Source: Selaginella moellendorffii (taxonomy: Eukaryota > Streptophyta > Lycopodiopsida > Selaginellales > Selaginellaceae). From it: 64,000 nt of DNA. Made by a program: the position numbers and the translations under genes. Where the stretch lies: contig NW_003314335.1 in NCBI RefSeq assembly GCF_000143415.4, positions 123,555 to 187,554 of the forward strand, written 5' to 3'. Under the pieces are notes generated by a model. The model had not been told where the DNA came from and made no database searches. It saw only the letters and a program-made list of their open reading frames with translations. Position 1 is the stretch's first letter; each line of letters opens with the position of its first letter. This document shows positions 1 to 11,125 of this stretch, piece after piece.

Positions 1-1
1 C

Positions 2-652
2 AACGCCGTGTCGTGGAATATCCTTCTCTCGGCCTACGCGGAGAAGGGCGAGCTGGCGAAGGCGAGGCGCCTGTTTGACAGCCTCTCCAAGAAGAACCTG
101 GTGACGTGGAACGCCATGGTCCAGGCGTATTGCCAGGCGGGTAATATCTGCGAGGCAAAGGCGCTGTTTGATCAAATGAAGCAACGAGATTCCGTGACGT
201 GGTCGTCCATGATCCAAGCGTATGCCCAAAATGGCCACTACCGCTTGGCATTCGAGCTCTTTGGGACGCTCAATCTCGAGGGATTGAAGCCCAGCGAGAT
301 CACATTCGTGGAGATCCTCAGCGGGTGCTGCCAATCGGGGAAGATTGGCGACGCAGCATCGTTCTTCCGGTCGATGATCGAGGATTTTGAGCTGGTGCCG
401 CTGGTGGAGCACTACCGCTGCGTGGTGGATCTTCTAGGGCGATTGAAGCGCTTCGAGGAGGCCGAGGAGCTGATCGAGAGCATGCCCTTCCCGGCCGATT
501 CGATCGCGTGGATGGCGCTGCTAGCGTCGTGTAGGGTTCACGGCGATGTGGAGCGAGCCAAGATCGTCGCCAAGAAGATCGGCGATCTAAACCCCGAGAG
601 GGCCGCCACGTATGTGATGCTCGCGAATATCTACAAGAAACCCGAGCTTTGA
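2..652 (+). CDS. PLS-class pentatricopeptide repeat (PPR) protein, 3' part
   Basis: The reading frame is open from base 2 and runs off the left edge, so only the C-terminal part is present (about 216 residues). It shows successive PPR motifs with the usual TWN(A/S)M..AY.(Q)xG...A..LF pattern, then the LVEHY..VVDLLGR and ADSIAWMALLASCRVHGD blocks that mark the end of PLS-class PPR proteins. Such proteins bind organellar RNA, usually for C-to-U editing, splicing or stability; target and organelle cannot be read here. The protein stops just after the ANIY block of the E domain. There is no E+ or DYW region, so if it acts in editing it would need a DYW partner. The stop is a clean TGA with no downstream frame continuing the domain. 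Confidence 0.9.
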   Translation, partial: NAVSWNILLSAYAEKGELAKARRLFDSLSKKNLVTWNAMVQAYCQAGNICEAKALFDQMKQRDSVTWSSMIQAYAQNGHYRLAFELFGTLNLEGLKPSEITFVEILSGCCQSGKIGDAASFFRSMIEDFELVPLVEHYRCVVDLLGRLKRFEEAEELIESMPFPADSIAWMALLASCRVHGDVERAKIVAKKIGDLNPERAATYVMLANIYKKPEL

Positions 653-766
653 CACGTGTCCGGTATCGATTGGATGTGTGCTCTATTTGCCACGTTGTCA
701 AGCAAAATCTAGGGCTGACGGACACGCGGCATATTCGGCTCTGTTTCTAGGCCGTCTTGCCCTAGA

Positions 767-799
767 AGAATATTCTAGAAGGCTCTTTCTGGAACTTTC
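767..799 (+). promoter_or_regulatory. Two perfect heat-shock elements upstream of HSP110-type gene
   Basis: GAA at 768-770, TTC at 773-775 and GAA at 778-780 form one perfect three-unit HSE (alternating inverted nGAAn pentamers). TTC at 787-789, GAA at 792-794 and TTC at 797-799 form a second, offset by one base from the 5-bp register of the first. They lie about 190-220 bp upstream of the ATG of an HSP70-superfamily gene. This is the binding pattern of trimeric heat-shock factors, so heat induction is a direct prediction. Confidence 0.8.
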
Positions 800-827
800 C
801 ATACGCCACACGGCATACTCATTGGTG

Positions 828-853
828 GCCGTCGGATGCCGGCATCCGACGGC
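828..853. repeat. Perfect 26-bp palindrome in HSP110 promoter
   Basis: GCCGTCGGATGCC is followed directly by its exact reverse complement, with no spacer. It lies between the heat-shock elements and the start codon. It could be a dimeric protein-binding site or a cruciform-prone element; no known motif name is assigned. Confidence 0.8.
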
Positions 854-989
854 TGGAGAGCTTAAACCGGTCTCTTTTTGGCGAGGAGGTGAAGCGCGAT
901 TAGGGATTTTTCCATCCAGCTCCGGCCGCGAGGCGCAGCGTCCAGATCTAGAGCTCCTCTCTCGGATTGCGAGGTAAAACTCCGCGAGG

Positions 990-3962
990 ATGAGCGTAGT
1001 AGGGCTAGATGTCGGCAACGAGAACTGCATCGTGGGAGTAGCCCGGCAGCGCGGGATTGATGTGGTGCTCAACGATGAATCCAAGCGCGAGACGCCGGCG
1101 ATGGTGTCCTTCAGTGAGAAGCAGCGGTTTCTTGGCACGGCGGCCGCGGCATCGGCTACAATGAACCCTAGGAACACAGTGTCGCAGATCAAGAGGCTGA
1201 TTGGGAGGAGATTTGCCGACCCCGAGGTCCAGAAGGATTTGCAGCTCCTGCCCTTTAATGTGACCGAGGCCGCCGATGGGACCTGCCTGATCCATGTCCG
1301 CTACCTCGGAGAGGTGAAAGCCTTCACGCCGACACAGATTCTCGGCATGGTTCTCTCCAATCTCAAGACCATCGCCGAGACGAATCTGGGGACCCATGTC
1401 GTCGACTGTGTCATTGGGATCCCGGTCTACTTTTCGGATTTGCAACGACGAGCTTACCTCGATGCGGCATCCATCGCTGGGCTTCATCCTTTGCGACTCA
1501 TGCACGAGACCACCGCGACAGCGCTGGCTTATGGGATTTACAAGACCGATCTGCCAGAGGGCGATCCAGTTCACGTAGCCTTCGTCGACGTTGGCCATGC
1601 TAGCACCCAGGTCTGCATCGTGGCTTTCAAAAAGGGTCAGCTCAAAATTCTTGGGACTGGCTTCGATGCCTCCCTCGGAGGCCGAGACTTCGACGAGCTT
1701 CTCTACATTCACTTTGCGTCGACTTTCAAGGAGGAGTATAAGATCGACGTGAGATCCAACCCGAAAGCTAGCCTCAGACTCAGGGGTGCGTGTGAGAAGG
1801 TGAAGAAGATTCTCAGTGCCAACGCGGTTGCTCCCATCAGCATCGAGTGCCTCATGGACGAGAAGGACGTCAAGGGGATGATCAAGCGGGAGGACTTTGA
1901 GCAGCTGGCGGCGCCATTGCTGAACAGATTCAAGTCGCCGCTGGAGAAGGCGCTAGTGGAGTCGAAGATACCGCTGGAAAAGATCAACTCGGTGGAAGTT
2001 GTGGGGTCTGGTTCCAGGATCCCGGCCATTCTACGCATCCTGGCTTCGTTTTTTAATAAGGAGCCCGGTCGGACACTCAACGCCAGCGAGTGTATAGCCA
2101 GGGGATGCGCTCTGCAATGCGCGATGCTCAGTCCAACATTCAAAGTCCGAGATTTTGAGGTCTGTTTTTCTTTGGCTGCTTTTGAGTATGTTTTTCTAAT
2201 ACGTTGACGTCTATACAGGTGCAAGACTCGTTCCCTTTTCCAATAGCGCTCTCTTGGAAGGGCCCTGCACCGGAGTCTGAAGATGACAATCCCAACAGCA
2301 TTGTCTTTGTGAAGGGAAATCTCATCCCAAGCACCAAGATGCTGACTTTTTTCAGATCTGGGACATTTGCTATTGACGTCATGTATGCGGATACGAGCGA
2401 GCTGCCGGCTGGTGTTGGTCCTAAAATCAGTACATTCACGGTAAGCTTCTCGGCTCTTATCTTGTTTAGAGACTGAATGTTTTTCTGTAGATTGGGCCAT
2501 TCACACCTACTAGGTCCGAGAAAGCGAAAATCAAGGTTAAGATCCGCCTAAATCTTCATGGCATAGTTTCCGTGGAGTCTGCTACAGTAAGTCTTGACAT
2601 TGTTTGCTGGTCTGGTTTTACCTTAGTGCTTGTTCCAGATGGTGGAGGAAGAGGAGGTCGAAGTTCCGGTTACGAAGGAACCGACTGCGATGGAGACGGA
2701 TAAAGAGGACGACAAGGGTGATGTTCCTATGGAAGAAGGCGATGCTAAAGTGGAAAGTGCGGAGGGTACTGACAATGGAGCACCTCCAATGGAGGAACCA
2801 GTTGAAACTCAGAAGGTATGGGTGGTGTCGTTCTCTTTCGCATGTTGTTTACGTACTATGGTGGCACATCTTGCAGGCCGAGCCTGTTAAGAAGAAGAAG
2901 ACGAAACGGACGGATGTCCCGGTTACGGAGACGGTTCCCTGTGGATTGCCTCCAGCGGAGCTCCAGAAAGCCGTGGAGAAGGAGTACGAGTATGCCCTTC
3001 AGGATAGAGTCATGGAAGAAACCAAAGACAGAAAGAATGCAGTGGAAGCCTACGTCTATGACATGCGGAACAAGGTTTGCATCTCGTATGTGGTTTGTAA
3101 TTTTAATGGCTGCTGCTTCTTTTCAGCTCTACGAGAAGCTGCATGACTATGTCACGGATTTCGAGAAGGAGGAGCTAACAGCAAAGCTCCAGCAAACAGA
3201 GGACTGGCTGTACGAGGAAGGCGAGGACGAAATCAAGAGCGTCTACGTTGCAAAGCTCGCTGAGCTGAAAAAGGTAATACCCAGCTGCTAGCTTTAAAAC
3301 ACCTTCCAACTTTTTTCTATTCCAACTCTTTTCTATTCCAGCTCGGGGATCCCATAGAAGAACGGCAGAGAGAAGAGGAGAACCGCGCTCCATCTGTCAA
3401 CACGTTGCTATACTGCATCAACAGCTTCCGAGAGGCAGCTCTTTCCAAGGACCCGAAGTTTGATCACATCGACCCGGTGGAGAAAGAAAAGGTAAGAAGA
3501 TTTAGACATCCGAGAAGCTGGCGGTCGAGGTGATTATCAACTCGTGCTTTCCAATGCAGGTGGTTGTGGAGTGTAACAAGGCGGAGGAATGGTTGCGAGA
3601 CAAGAAGCATCAGCAAGACGGTCTCGCTCGGTCTGTGAACCCGGTATTGTTATCGGCGGACATCAAAAAGAAGGCCGAAGTTTTGGACCGGTATGGTCGT
3701 TCTTGTTTTCCACTTGCAGAGTGACTTGACTTGTTTTGGATGTTTTTACAGGTTTTGCAAGCCGATAATGACGAAACCAAAGCCGGCGCCTCCAAAGGCG
3801 GCGGCGCCAGCGGCGGAAGCCAAGTCCGCGGCGGAGAACAAGGAGAGCAAGGCGGAGCAAGCAGCCGGCGGTGCTCCACAAGCCGAGGACGCGGGCGGCG
3901 CCGCTGATCCCATGGACACTGATCACAATCATCCGGAGCAGGAAGGCAGCCAAAGCGAGTGA
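990..3962 (+). CDS. HSP70-superfamily chaperone of the HSP110 type (Hsp70-14/15-like)
   Basis: Nine exons: 990-2159, 2219-2440, 2491-2586, 2639-2815, 2877-3074, 3127-3273, 3342-3491, 3560-3690 and 3752-3962. They give 833 residues, matching plant Hsp70-14/15 (about 831). Introns are 50-68 bp and all phases agree. Exon 1 carries the whole nucleotide-binding domain (VVGLDVGNENC at the N-terminus, then IGIPVYFSDLQRRAYLDAA). The beta-sandwich follows, then an acidic insert at about residues 497-555 typical of HSP110 proteins, a helical domain, and the family-specific RFCKPIMTKPKP block near the C-terminus. There is no EEVD tail, as expected for HSP110. These proteins act as cytosolic/nuclear nucleotide-exchange factors for HSP70 and as holdases. 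The upstream HSEs predict heat induction. Confidence 0.95.
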
Positions 3963-4020
3963 CTATGACTTCCGTACCACCTTACAGTACGTGATAAGCC
4001 AAGAGGGAAGAGCATTAGCT

Positions 4021-4325
4021 GAGAAAGAAAAAGAAAAAAGAGATTTTACCCCGGGTGTGTGATTATGGGCGAAAGAGAGGCGTCCTTTTTTTTTTACGTA
4101 AGTAGTTTTGATTCATTTTAAAGTGGGTTTAGCTACAAACTTCCACGTACTATACACTTAGGAAAGATATATTTTTCCATAGGAAATGAGAAAGAAAAAT
4201 TAAAAAGAGATTTTACCCCGGGTGTGTGATTCCGGGCAAAAGAGAGGCGTCCTTATTTTTACGTAAGTAGTTTTGATTCATTTAAGCTACGAAAAGTACG
4301 TACTAAACACTTAGGAAAAATAGGA
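4021..4325 (+). repeat. Direct duplication downstream of HSP110 gene (about 167-bp spacing)
   Basis: A segment of about 140-150 bp occurs twice, starting at 4021 and at 4188. Both copies share the core ATTTTACCCCGGGTGTGTGA, then GAGAGGCGTCCTT, ACGTAAGTAGTTTTGATTCA and ACACTTAGGAAA. They differ by small indels. Nothing coding is seen. The duplication lies in the probable 3' UTR or just beyond it. Confidence 0.85.
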
Positions 4326-4749
4326 AAATATCAAGTCAAAACCAGCAGTTGTAGAAGAATAGGAGAACATCACTATAGCAATTCAGTCAAAACATCACGA
4401 CTTCCACGAACTAAACGATCAGAAATTTCTTGGTCCAAATGCCAGATTTTGAGTCAAAGCGGGCGTTTTGCAATTTCTCCATCCTCGAGGTATATTTCTT
4501 GTTCTAGAAGGAACGTGGCTCTTGGATCACACTAGCCACGTCACTCGCCACCTCCGCAACTAAAAATGGAATAAAGCCTGCTAAATTAGGGCGCCTCTGT
4601 CAAGCGGCCATCCAACGGCTGCGGCGCGTCCTAGCGTCATCTAACGGGTATCGCGGCGCCACGCGCGTTTTCTACACCATATTAATAGCCCCACGGTTGT
4701 TTTGTAAAAGAAAAAAAGTTTGATCGATCGAGTGCGAGGTAGCGAGACG
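4326..4749 (+). other. Intergenic region and promoter of FAF-domain gene
   Basis: No ORF with family support. The last 80 bp contain a TATA-like CATATTAATAG at about 4678 and a purine-rich leader just before the ATG at 4750. Confidence 0.5.
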
Positions 4750-5532
4750 ATGGATCCCAGCGAGCAGTTGCAGCTCCAGCGGCGGCATTCCGGCGCTAAT
4801 GCAGGTCGGAATCTCTTGGGCGATGAGGATTTGTGCTCGTCGTGCGAATCGTCGAGCGAATCGGGCGCGGCCAAGATCTTCCCTCCGCCGCTCACGATCC
4901 TGGCCGGGGACTGCTCCTACTCGCGATTCCCGTATTGCATGCCGCGCTGGGGGCTCCGCCCCATCCGGAGGAAGGGCCGGTTTCTTCTCCAGGAGGTGAG
5001 GGTGCCGCGGCAGCTCATGTTCCACTCGGTGAGGAAGAATGGGCGATTGGTGCTGATGCTGCTGCTCCACCACGACCGGATCGAGGATGAATTGCCGTGC
5101 GATCACCCAATTGCGGCTGCTACAGCCGGTGATCAAGAAGAAGAAGAAGAATCCGATAGCTCCTTTATCTCAGGATCCTTGAGCGCGAGCTCTTCCAATT
5201 CTTCTTCCTCCAGCTGGAATCTCAAAGATCTCGGCGAGCTGAGTCTCAAGGATCTTAGAGAGGAGGAGGAAGCCAGGGCTCGGACCGATTCAAATCTCAA
5301 GAGTGTGGTTGTGATCAAAGATGGCGTTGTCAAGTTCCCGTACGGAAATCCGCTCAAGAACACCAACGTTCCAAAGACTTCCACTTTCCCAGAGCAGAGT
5401 TCTTCCACTCTAGCCAAGAGATCGAGCATGGACGATTTGCTGGTGGCGAATCTTTGCGGCAAAGCCAGTGGCAGCGCGTGGAAGGGCAGCGACCTCGGCA
5501 GCTTCCAAAGCATCTCGCATTGGACACATTGA
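4750..5532 (+). CDS. FANTASTIC FOUR (FAF)-domain protein
   Basis: Single exon, 260 residues. The frame is open upstream, but the first ATG with a good context is MDPSEQ at 4750. Residues about 43-105 show the FAF domain: FPPPLTIL, then a basic linker, RKGRFLLQEVRVP and HSVRKNGRLVLMLL, corresponding to the plant pattern FPPPI...GR..L.EVRIP......REDGRL.L. The rest is low complexity: an acidic E/S-rich stretch, then a serine-rich region with LKDL repeats. In Arabidopsis FAF proteins modulate shoot meristem size through the WUS/CLV circuit. The role in a lycophyte is unknown, so function here is only by family. Confidence 0.8.
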   Translation: MDPSEQLQLQRRHSGANAGRNLLGDEDLCSSCESSSESGAAKIFPPPLTILAGDCSYSRFPYCMPRWGLRPIRRKGRFLLQEVRVPRQLMFHSVRKNGRLVLMLLLHHDRIEDELPCDHPIAAATAGDQEEEEESDSSFISGSLSASSSNSSSSSWNLKDLGELSLKDLREEEEARARTDSNLKSVVVIKDGVVKFPYGNPLKNTNVPKTSTFPEQSSSTLAKRSSMDDLLVANLCGKASGSAWKGSDLGSFQSISHWTH

Positions 5533-5941
5533 TGGAAAAGATTGGGCAACCCCTCAAATATCTTCTCTTTGCTATATTAAAGAGTTGTAAAGTTACAGAT
5601 CATGATCGATCATCCAAAACCACAGAAAAAAAAAAGGAGTAAAAGTAACGGATCAATCGAACAACGACCAAAACCATAGAAAACAAAAAGTCAATAAGAT
5701 GGTCAACAAAACACAGAAAAAAAAAAAAAACAGTTTTGCCTGTGGGGTTGGCTGGATCAAGCTGGCCGCCTATTTGAGAAACCGTGTTCTTATCTTACAG
5801 GTGGTGAAAAAGAGTCGGGTGGGTCGCATTTCAGACCATGCACGTGAATTTCCTGGAACAGAGCGCGTCAACCCACGTCAAAACCCAAAAACCCTAAAAA
5901 CGATACCTCTGGATATGCTCTCACGTTTGAATCTTTCACCT
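5533..5941. other. Intergenic region between convergent FAF and PLC genes
   Basis: This stretch holds the 3' ends of two convergent genes. Several A-rich runs are present. I see no gene in it. Confidence 0.6.
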
Positions 5942-8266
5942 CTACTGGTGGTGAAAGTGGCAGAGGAGCTTGGAGCTCCTTGGCTCGCCCCGCTTGGAGT
6001 GGAGTGGCACAACGCGAATTCCTTGCTCCAGCTCCGGGACGGGGATGCAAGCTTGCCCCACGAAATCGTCTCTCCGCATTCGATCGTGCTCCCACACCTC
6101 GAATCGCAGCACGGCGATCTCCGGGACTGGAAGAAACGAAACCAAACGATTCAAGGGAATGAAACCATCGGTCCAGAGCTTTACTTACCTGTTAGCGGGA
6201 ACTCGAACACCTCGGTTTCCCAGTTTGGATGATGCGTCTTGTGCGCGACTTTGGTCCTCTTTTTCAGCTTGTCGGCCGCAACTCCATGCACCGCAACCTA
6301 CACCCATGTTGAAAAAGAGTTTCCAGTACTGGAAAGAGAGAGAAAGAAAAACTGCTCACCTTTACGTAGAAATCTGGTTTGGAGAAGAGATCGAATCGCT
6401 TGTGCCAGTCGGTGCCTGTCAAGACTCTCACCTGCATGTACAGCGACATGAAATCGGAGCTACTGGCCGGTTTTGCGAACCTTGAGTGTAGATTTGACGT
6501 TGCTGTCGTGTGGGACGTCGCTGAGAAAGCAGTCGGGTTTTTTGATGTAGCCGCAGCCTCCGTTTCCAAGGAAGAAACCTCGAGCAACCCAGCACGGACG
6601 GTCTTTTCCTTGCAAGTTTAACGCGGCCAACTGAAATCCATGACTCCAAGCAAGCATTGGATCCGCATTCGAGGAATCAAAGCGGAGGCCGAACGGGTAC
6701 ATTCGGCCCAAGTTGTTCTTTGTGTACCTGAAAGTATGGAGTTAGAAAACTTGCAAAACAATATAAGAACACCAAACTGGATGAGAGAAAATGGATTCGA
6801 GAGCACTGATTTCTTTAGCTGGGGCTCGCTCATGTTGGCCATGATTGCAGTGCTGGTGGAGACAAGTTCGCCATTGACAGGAGCTTCCTTCATCTCCGAC
6901 GGTTTGGCGCAGTAGATGTACAGCAAGTGCTGTAGCTCCGGGATTTTGGGAACTTCAGGATGTTCCTCGTGCAAACTGGCGGCAGCCATTGCTTCCGCAG
7001 CTTTCGTAACATTACGCTTGCCGCGATGTTTTCTATCTTCTTCTTCATCCGATGAACTGCTTGAGAAGCTGCTCTCTGAGCCGCTGTGTCGATGATTTGG
7101 AGTAATAGCTTCCACAGCGCCCTCTGGATCCCGGGCAACCTATTCCAAGGTAGGCGATATAAGATGCATTTGAAAAAATGCGAACTGAAGTTACCTGCTT
7201 GGCTAAATGCTCCTTTGGAGGCTTGTCCGAGATGATTATCTTTTTCCTGAGCTCCCAGGGTGACAGAAACTCTGTCGGGGGCGTCTCAGAAGCCGGTATA
7301 TACAATGCATCGCCAACGAGCTCTCGAAGTATCTGCATTTATCCTATCCATTAGAATAATCACAGTGCAGAGCCAGAAAAGAAGAAGTAAAAGGAAATAC
7401 TTGAGAGAAAAACAAAACACAAACTATAAGCATTGAAGAAGCAGAAGAAAAAAAAAGTGGCTTGTCAGAGAAACCTTGGCCGCTTCCTGTTGTAAAGCCG
7501 GTGGCAAATGATTTTCAATAGTGACAATCACTGGGTATTCCGACGCTACAAAAGCGTGCTCCTTTATAGACGCTACGCAGACATCGAATGGAACAGCCCT
7601 CGTCAGCGTGCTGCAACACGGCATTCAGAATTGCCTCGAGCAATCAATCAAAGGCATACCAAACTCATACCAAAAGCACAAAGCAAATCACACTTCCAGG
7701 AAAGAAAGAACGAAAGAAAAGAGTTTACCCGCCATGGAAGACCATAACCTTGCCTTTGTGCTCCCAGCAGTCCAACTCGATGACACGGCAGCCATTTTGC
7801 AGCGCCAAGACAATGGGCGACGAGCACGATTTGGAGGTGAGCTGGTTTCCTTTGAGGTACGAGTTGTGGCTTGTATGGATGTAATAATGTGAGAGTGGAG
7901 CAGTCATGTCGTGGCTTGGCTGCGAATCAAATCACCTTGACTTTAGCATATACTGATAGAACGCAGGAAAAAAAAAGGAAGCTATGCTATGTAGGACGAA
8001 GTCTTTCTTACCTTCTTCGTGCCAAGCATTGCAGCATTGAGTGCTGGATCGAGGAGAAATTTGTGGATGAAGCTCGTGAGATCCAGGCCCTGCGGCGCCA
8101 GCCTAGACATAATCTCGGACGCTGTGCTCTGGCTCAAGCTCGGGTCACAGCCTTGAAATCTCTCCAAGAAACGCGCCATTCCAGCGGCATTTATGACCGT
8201 GCCCCCGCCGGCAGCCTCATCAAACATCTCCCTCACGAGCTCTGGCGGCTGGAGATTTCCCTTCAT
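5942..8266 (-). CDS. Phosphoinositide-specific phospholipase C (PI-PLC)
   Basis: Nine exons on the minus strand: 8012-8266, 7729-7919, 7475-7610, 7195-7332, 6778-7139, 6481-6727, 6360-6431, 6189-6297 and 5942-6126. All phases fit and give 564 residues, a normal plant length. The N-terminal 85 residues form an EF-hand-like lobe. The X domain follows with HTSHNSYLKGNQL (first catalytic His), RVIELDCW (Glu and Asp Ca ligands), VFHGGTLT (second His) and TIENHL. An acidic serine-rich linker separates it from the Y domain (NLGRMYPFGLR...NGGCGYIKKPD). The C2 domain runs from about residue 430 to the end (NPDFYV-like SKPDFYVKV, HPNWETEVFEFPL, DDFVGQACIPV). It would hydrolyse PIP2 to IP3 and diacylglycerol at the plasma membrane in a Ca-dependent way. 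All catalytic residues are kept. Confidence 0.95.
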
Positions 8267-9323
8267 TGTCCCTGCCGCTGGATTTCTCTCGTAATATCGC
8301 TCGATTGACTGCCGCGACGCGAATCACATTCGCTTTACCTGGAGGGAATCGCGACGCGCTCGCCGGCGCCGGCTAGGGCAACGCAGCCTCCGATCACTGT
8401 GAAACACGAGGACGTTGATCGATGGCGAGCTAGAAGAGGAAGAAAGAGGGATTAATCTATCCCGAGGAAGTAAAAGGGCAAAACCCTGGTGGCATATTCT
8501 ACGAATATTACATGAACAGGGATATGCTATTTCGATGCCAGGAATATAAGATTACACACGTTCCAGTCTCTCCCTTTCACACTAATGGCGTTAGTGGCAC
8601 CATAGTACAAGGCTGTCCTTACAAGCGCCTCTCTGGCTGGAGCAAACAAGGCCTTCTCCTTCTAGGGCTCCTCTCTTCGACTCCAGCGTTTAGGGCTCGC
8701 AGATCCCAGCTCCTGGCGATGGCGACGCAATGCCGCGGCGATCAATGCGGCAGGCGCTGGAGCGCGCGCCTCTCTCCGGCAGTGTGCTCCAGCAGCAGGG
8801 GTGTGAGATCACGATGATCGGCAGCACAGTGGAAAAGAACAAGCGGCCAGCGGAGGAATCACAGGGTGCGGGGTGCCACGCATTGATTTCCAGCGGTGCG
8901 CGGTACTAGTAGGTCCTGCATTGATGCGCGGCTCGCTTCTTTCGTTCCATTCATGAGATAGCGGTGCGGGGGAGTGACAAAAGCTCTCTCGAGGTGAGAT
9001 CCATATCCTGGTTTCTACGGGTTCTCTTTTCTTTTGCTTTGTTTTTTCAACGTAGCTAGAGAGAATAGGCACTAGTCCAGTGGTGTGATCTTTGTTTCAT
9101 AGTTCTTTTTTTTTTTCCAGGCTCGAGTTTTTTGCATACTAGGTACTGGTGGTCCGGATAAAAGTCAAAGGGGACTTTTACGAGCTGAGATCACAAAAGC
9201 AGGAAGAAAGAGGACTTGTCCATCCTTTCGAATCGATTCCATGGCTGGATACTTCTACTACTGCTAAGGTGCTGGTTTTCTTCTTCGATCTATAGGATTT
9301 GCTGCTGCTGCTTCTCGCTAGCA
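8267..9323. promoter_or_regulatory. Bidirectional intergenic region between PLC (minus) and PP2C (plus)
   Basis: The two genes are divergent, so this 1.06 kb must hold both promoters and leaders. Several short open frames occur but none matches a family I know. A polypyrimidine run lies at 9103-9119 and a CTGCTGCTG run just before the PP2C start codon. Confidence 0.5.
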
Positions 9324-11002
9324 ATGGGATCCTGCTTGTCCAGCGAGAGAGGAGCGCAGCAGAATGGTGCTCCTAGTAGATCTTCCCGGAAGACCTTGAA
9401 GAGGGAAGCAAAAGAAGTTCTTGCTGTAGAGGCCAAGAACGATCAGCAGCTGGCTTGTTTCCCGGGAAGATTGTGTACAAACGGATCAAGTAATTCGTGC
9501 TGCCTCTTCTCGCAGCAAGGGAGGAAGGGGGTGAACCAAGATGCCATGATCGCTTGGGAGGTAAGATCGTCTAGCTTGTTTTGCTCTGTGATCCTTGAGT
9601 GTTCTAACTTTGAGTGTTTCCTTGGCAGAGCTTTGCTTCAAGAGAGGACACCGCATTTTGTGGTGTCTTTGACGGGCATGGACCGTATGGGCATCTAGTG
9701 GCTCGCAGAGTCCGCGATTCACTTCCACTCAAGCTGGTTCTTAACTGGCAAGAGTCCGAATGTGCGAAGAACGACGAGATCAAGATCCCGTCGAAGAGAA
9801 ACGACGAAGAAGGTGATGAAGCCGCTGCTGAGTACGATTTGTTCTGCACCTGGAAGGATTTGCACTTGAAGGCATTCAAAGTTATGGACCGTGAGCTTCA
9901 AGTTCATCCATCCATCGACTGCTTCTGTAGCGGGACGACAGCTGTGACTGTGCTCAAACAGGTGCGCAATGCCCGTTTTTTAGTGCTCGAACAAGTGAAG
10001 AAAACAATGGTTTTTATTTCAGGGCCAGGATCTCTTCATTGGAAATGTTGGAGACTCGCGAGCCATTCTAGGAACTACTGCTGAGGACGGCTCCTTCTCA
10101 GCAGTGCCTTTGACAGTGGATCTGAAGCCGAATCTTCCCAGTAAGTTGTCTCGATCGATATCACCTTTACTTTTGCCAAGATTCTGCTCAAGCGTCAACT
10201 TTGACTTGTTCTATCAGAGGAGGCCGAGAGAATCCGTCAATGCAAAGGTCGAGTTTTTGCTCTCCATGACGAGCCGGAAGTTCATCGGGTGTGGCTGCCG
10301 CACGAGAACTCTCCTGGCCTCGCAATGGCCAGAGCGTTTGGAGACTTTTGCTTGAAAGACTTCGGCGTGATCGCTGTTCCAGAGGTATACTACCGCCGAC
10401 TGAGTGACCGAGACAAATTCGTTGTGCTAGCGACAGACGGGGTAAGCGCAGTGATAGTAGTGATTATTATCACTTACTGTGCTTTCTTTTTCTTCCTTCG
10501 CCAACAGGTGTGGGATGTTCTTAGCAACGAGGAAGTCGTCAACATCATATCTTCACACCCGACAAGAAGCACTGCAGCGAGGACTCTTGTAGAGGCGGCC
10601 GTCCACGCGTGGATGCTCAAGTATCCAACCTCCAAGATCGACGACTGTGCGGCGGTGTGTCTGTTCTTGGACACCGTCACGGTTTCTCAGGCCTCGAATG
10701 GAGACAACGAGAACAAGACGATATCAACAGCAAGTCTTAGCTCAGCTCGCAGCTTTGCCGGCATCACAGTGTCAAAAGGCTCCAGTGACGAAGAAGGATC
10801 AAAAGAAGCTCCAGCAGTGGCAGCAGTGACAGGAGACGAGAAAGATTCAAGAGACGATGCGACGAGTAAAACCGGCGAGGAAGAGTCATCCAAGTCGGAG
10901 TGGTCGGCTCTTGAAGGCATCACCAGGGTGAACTCGCTGCTAAGTTTGCCGAGGTTTTTGCTGGGGGACAAGAGGCTCGGTGGCTCCAAGAGGAGGCGTT
11001 GA
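9324..11002 (+). CDS. Protein phosphatase 2C, clade E type
   Basis: Five exons: 9324-9560, 9629-9961, 10023-10140, 10218-10441 and 10508-11002, giving 468 residues with consistent phases. The start MGSCLSSE is a likely N-myristoylation/palmitoylation signal, suggesting membrane attachment. PP2C motifs are present in order: NQDAMI (metal Asp), GVFDGHGPYG, GNVGDSRAIL, ARAFGDF, VLATDGVWDVLSNEEVV and KIDDCAAVCLFL (metal Asp). This predicts an active Mg/Mn-dependent Ser/Thr phosphatase. The C-terminal 120 residues are acidic and serine-rich, ending in a basic GGSKRRR tail. Exons 4-5 have a decayed second copy at 39861-40310. This copy looks intact. Confidence 0.93.
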
Positions 11003-11125
11003 AGAAAGTAGCAGGGGATCAAAGAGACCATTCCTATAATCTTGGAGCTTCAATCCAAGCACAGGATTATGCGATATGGTGCTTGGAAATGGGAACAAAT
11101 TTGAATTAAGGTTATATTATTCTAT

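Larger units (their letters stand above)
653..989 (+). promoter_or_regulatory. Promoter and 5' leader of the HSP70/HSP110 gene
   Basis: No ORF with family support lies here. The stretch holds two heat-shock elements (767-781 and 787-799) and a perfect 26-bp palindrome (828-853), listed separately. It also separates the convergent end of the PPR gene from the HSP70 start codon at 990. Confidence 0.6.

Noticed and set aside
2160-2207. HSP70 exon 1 reading through intron 1 to a stop
   Set aside because: Splicing at 2159/2219 restores the conserved DSFPFPIALSW block and the frame.
4720-4749. Upstream extension of the FAF-domain frame
   Set aside because: It begins with TTG; the ATG at 4750 is the natural start.
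8512-8817. 101-codon ORF between PLC and PP2C
   Set aside because: Lies in a divergent promoter region, has no recognisable domain and no splice or codon support.
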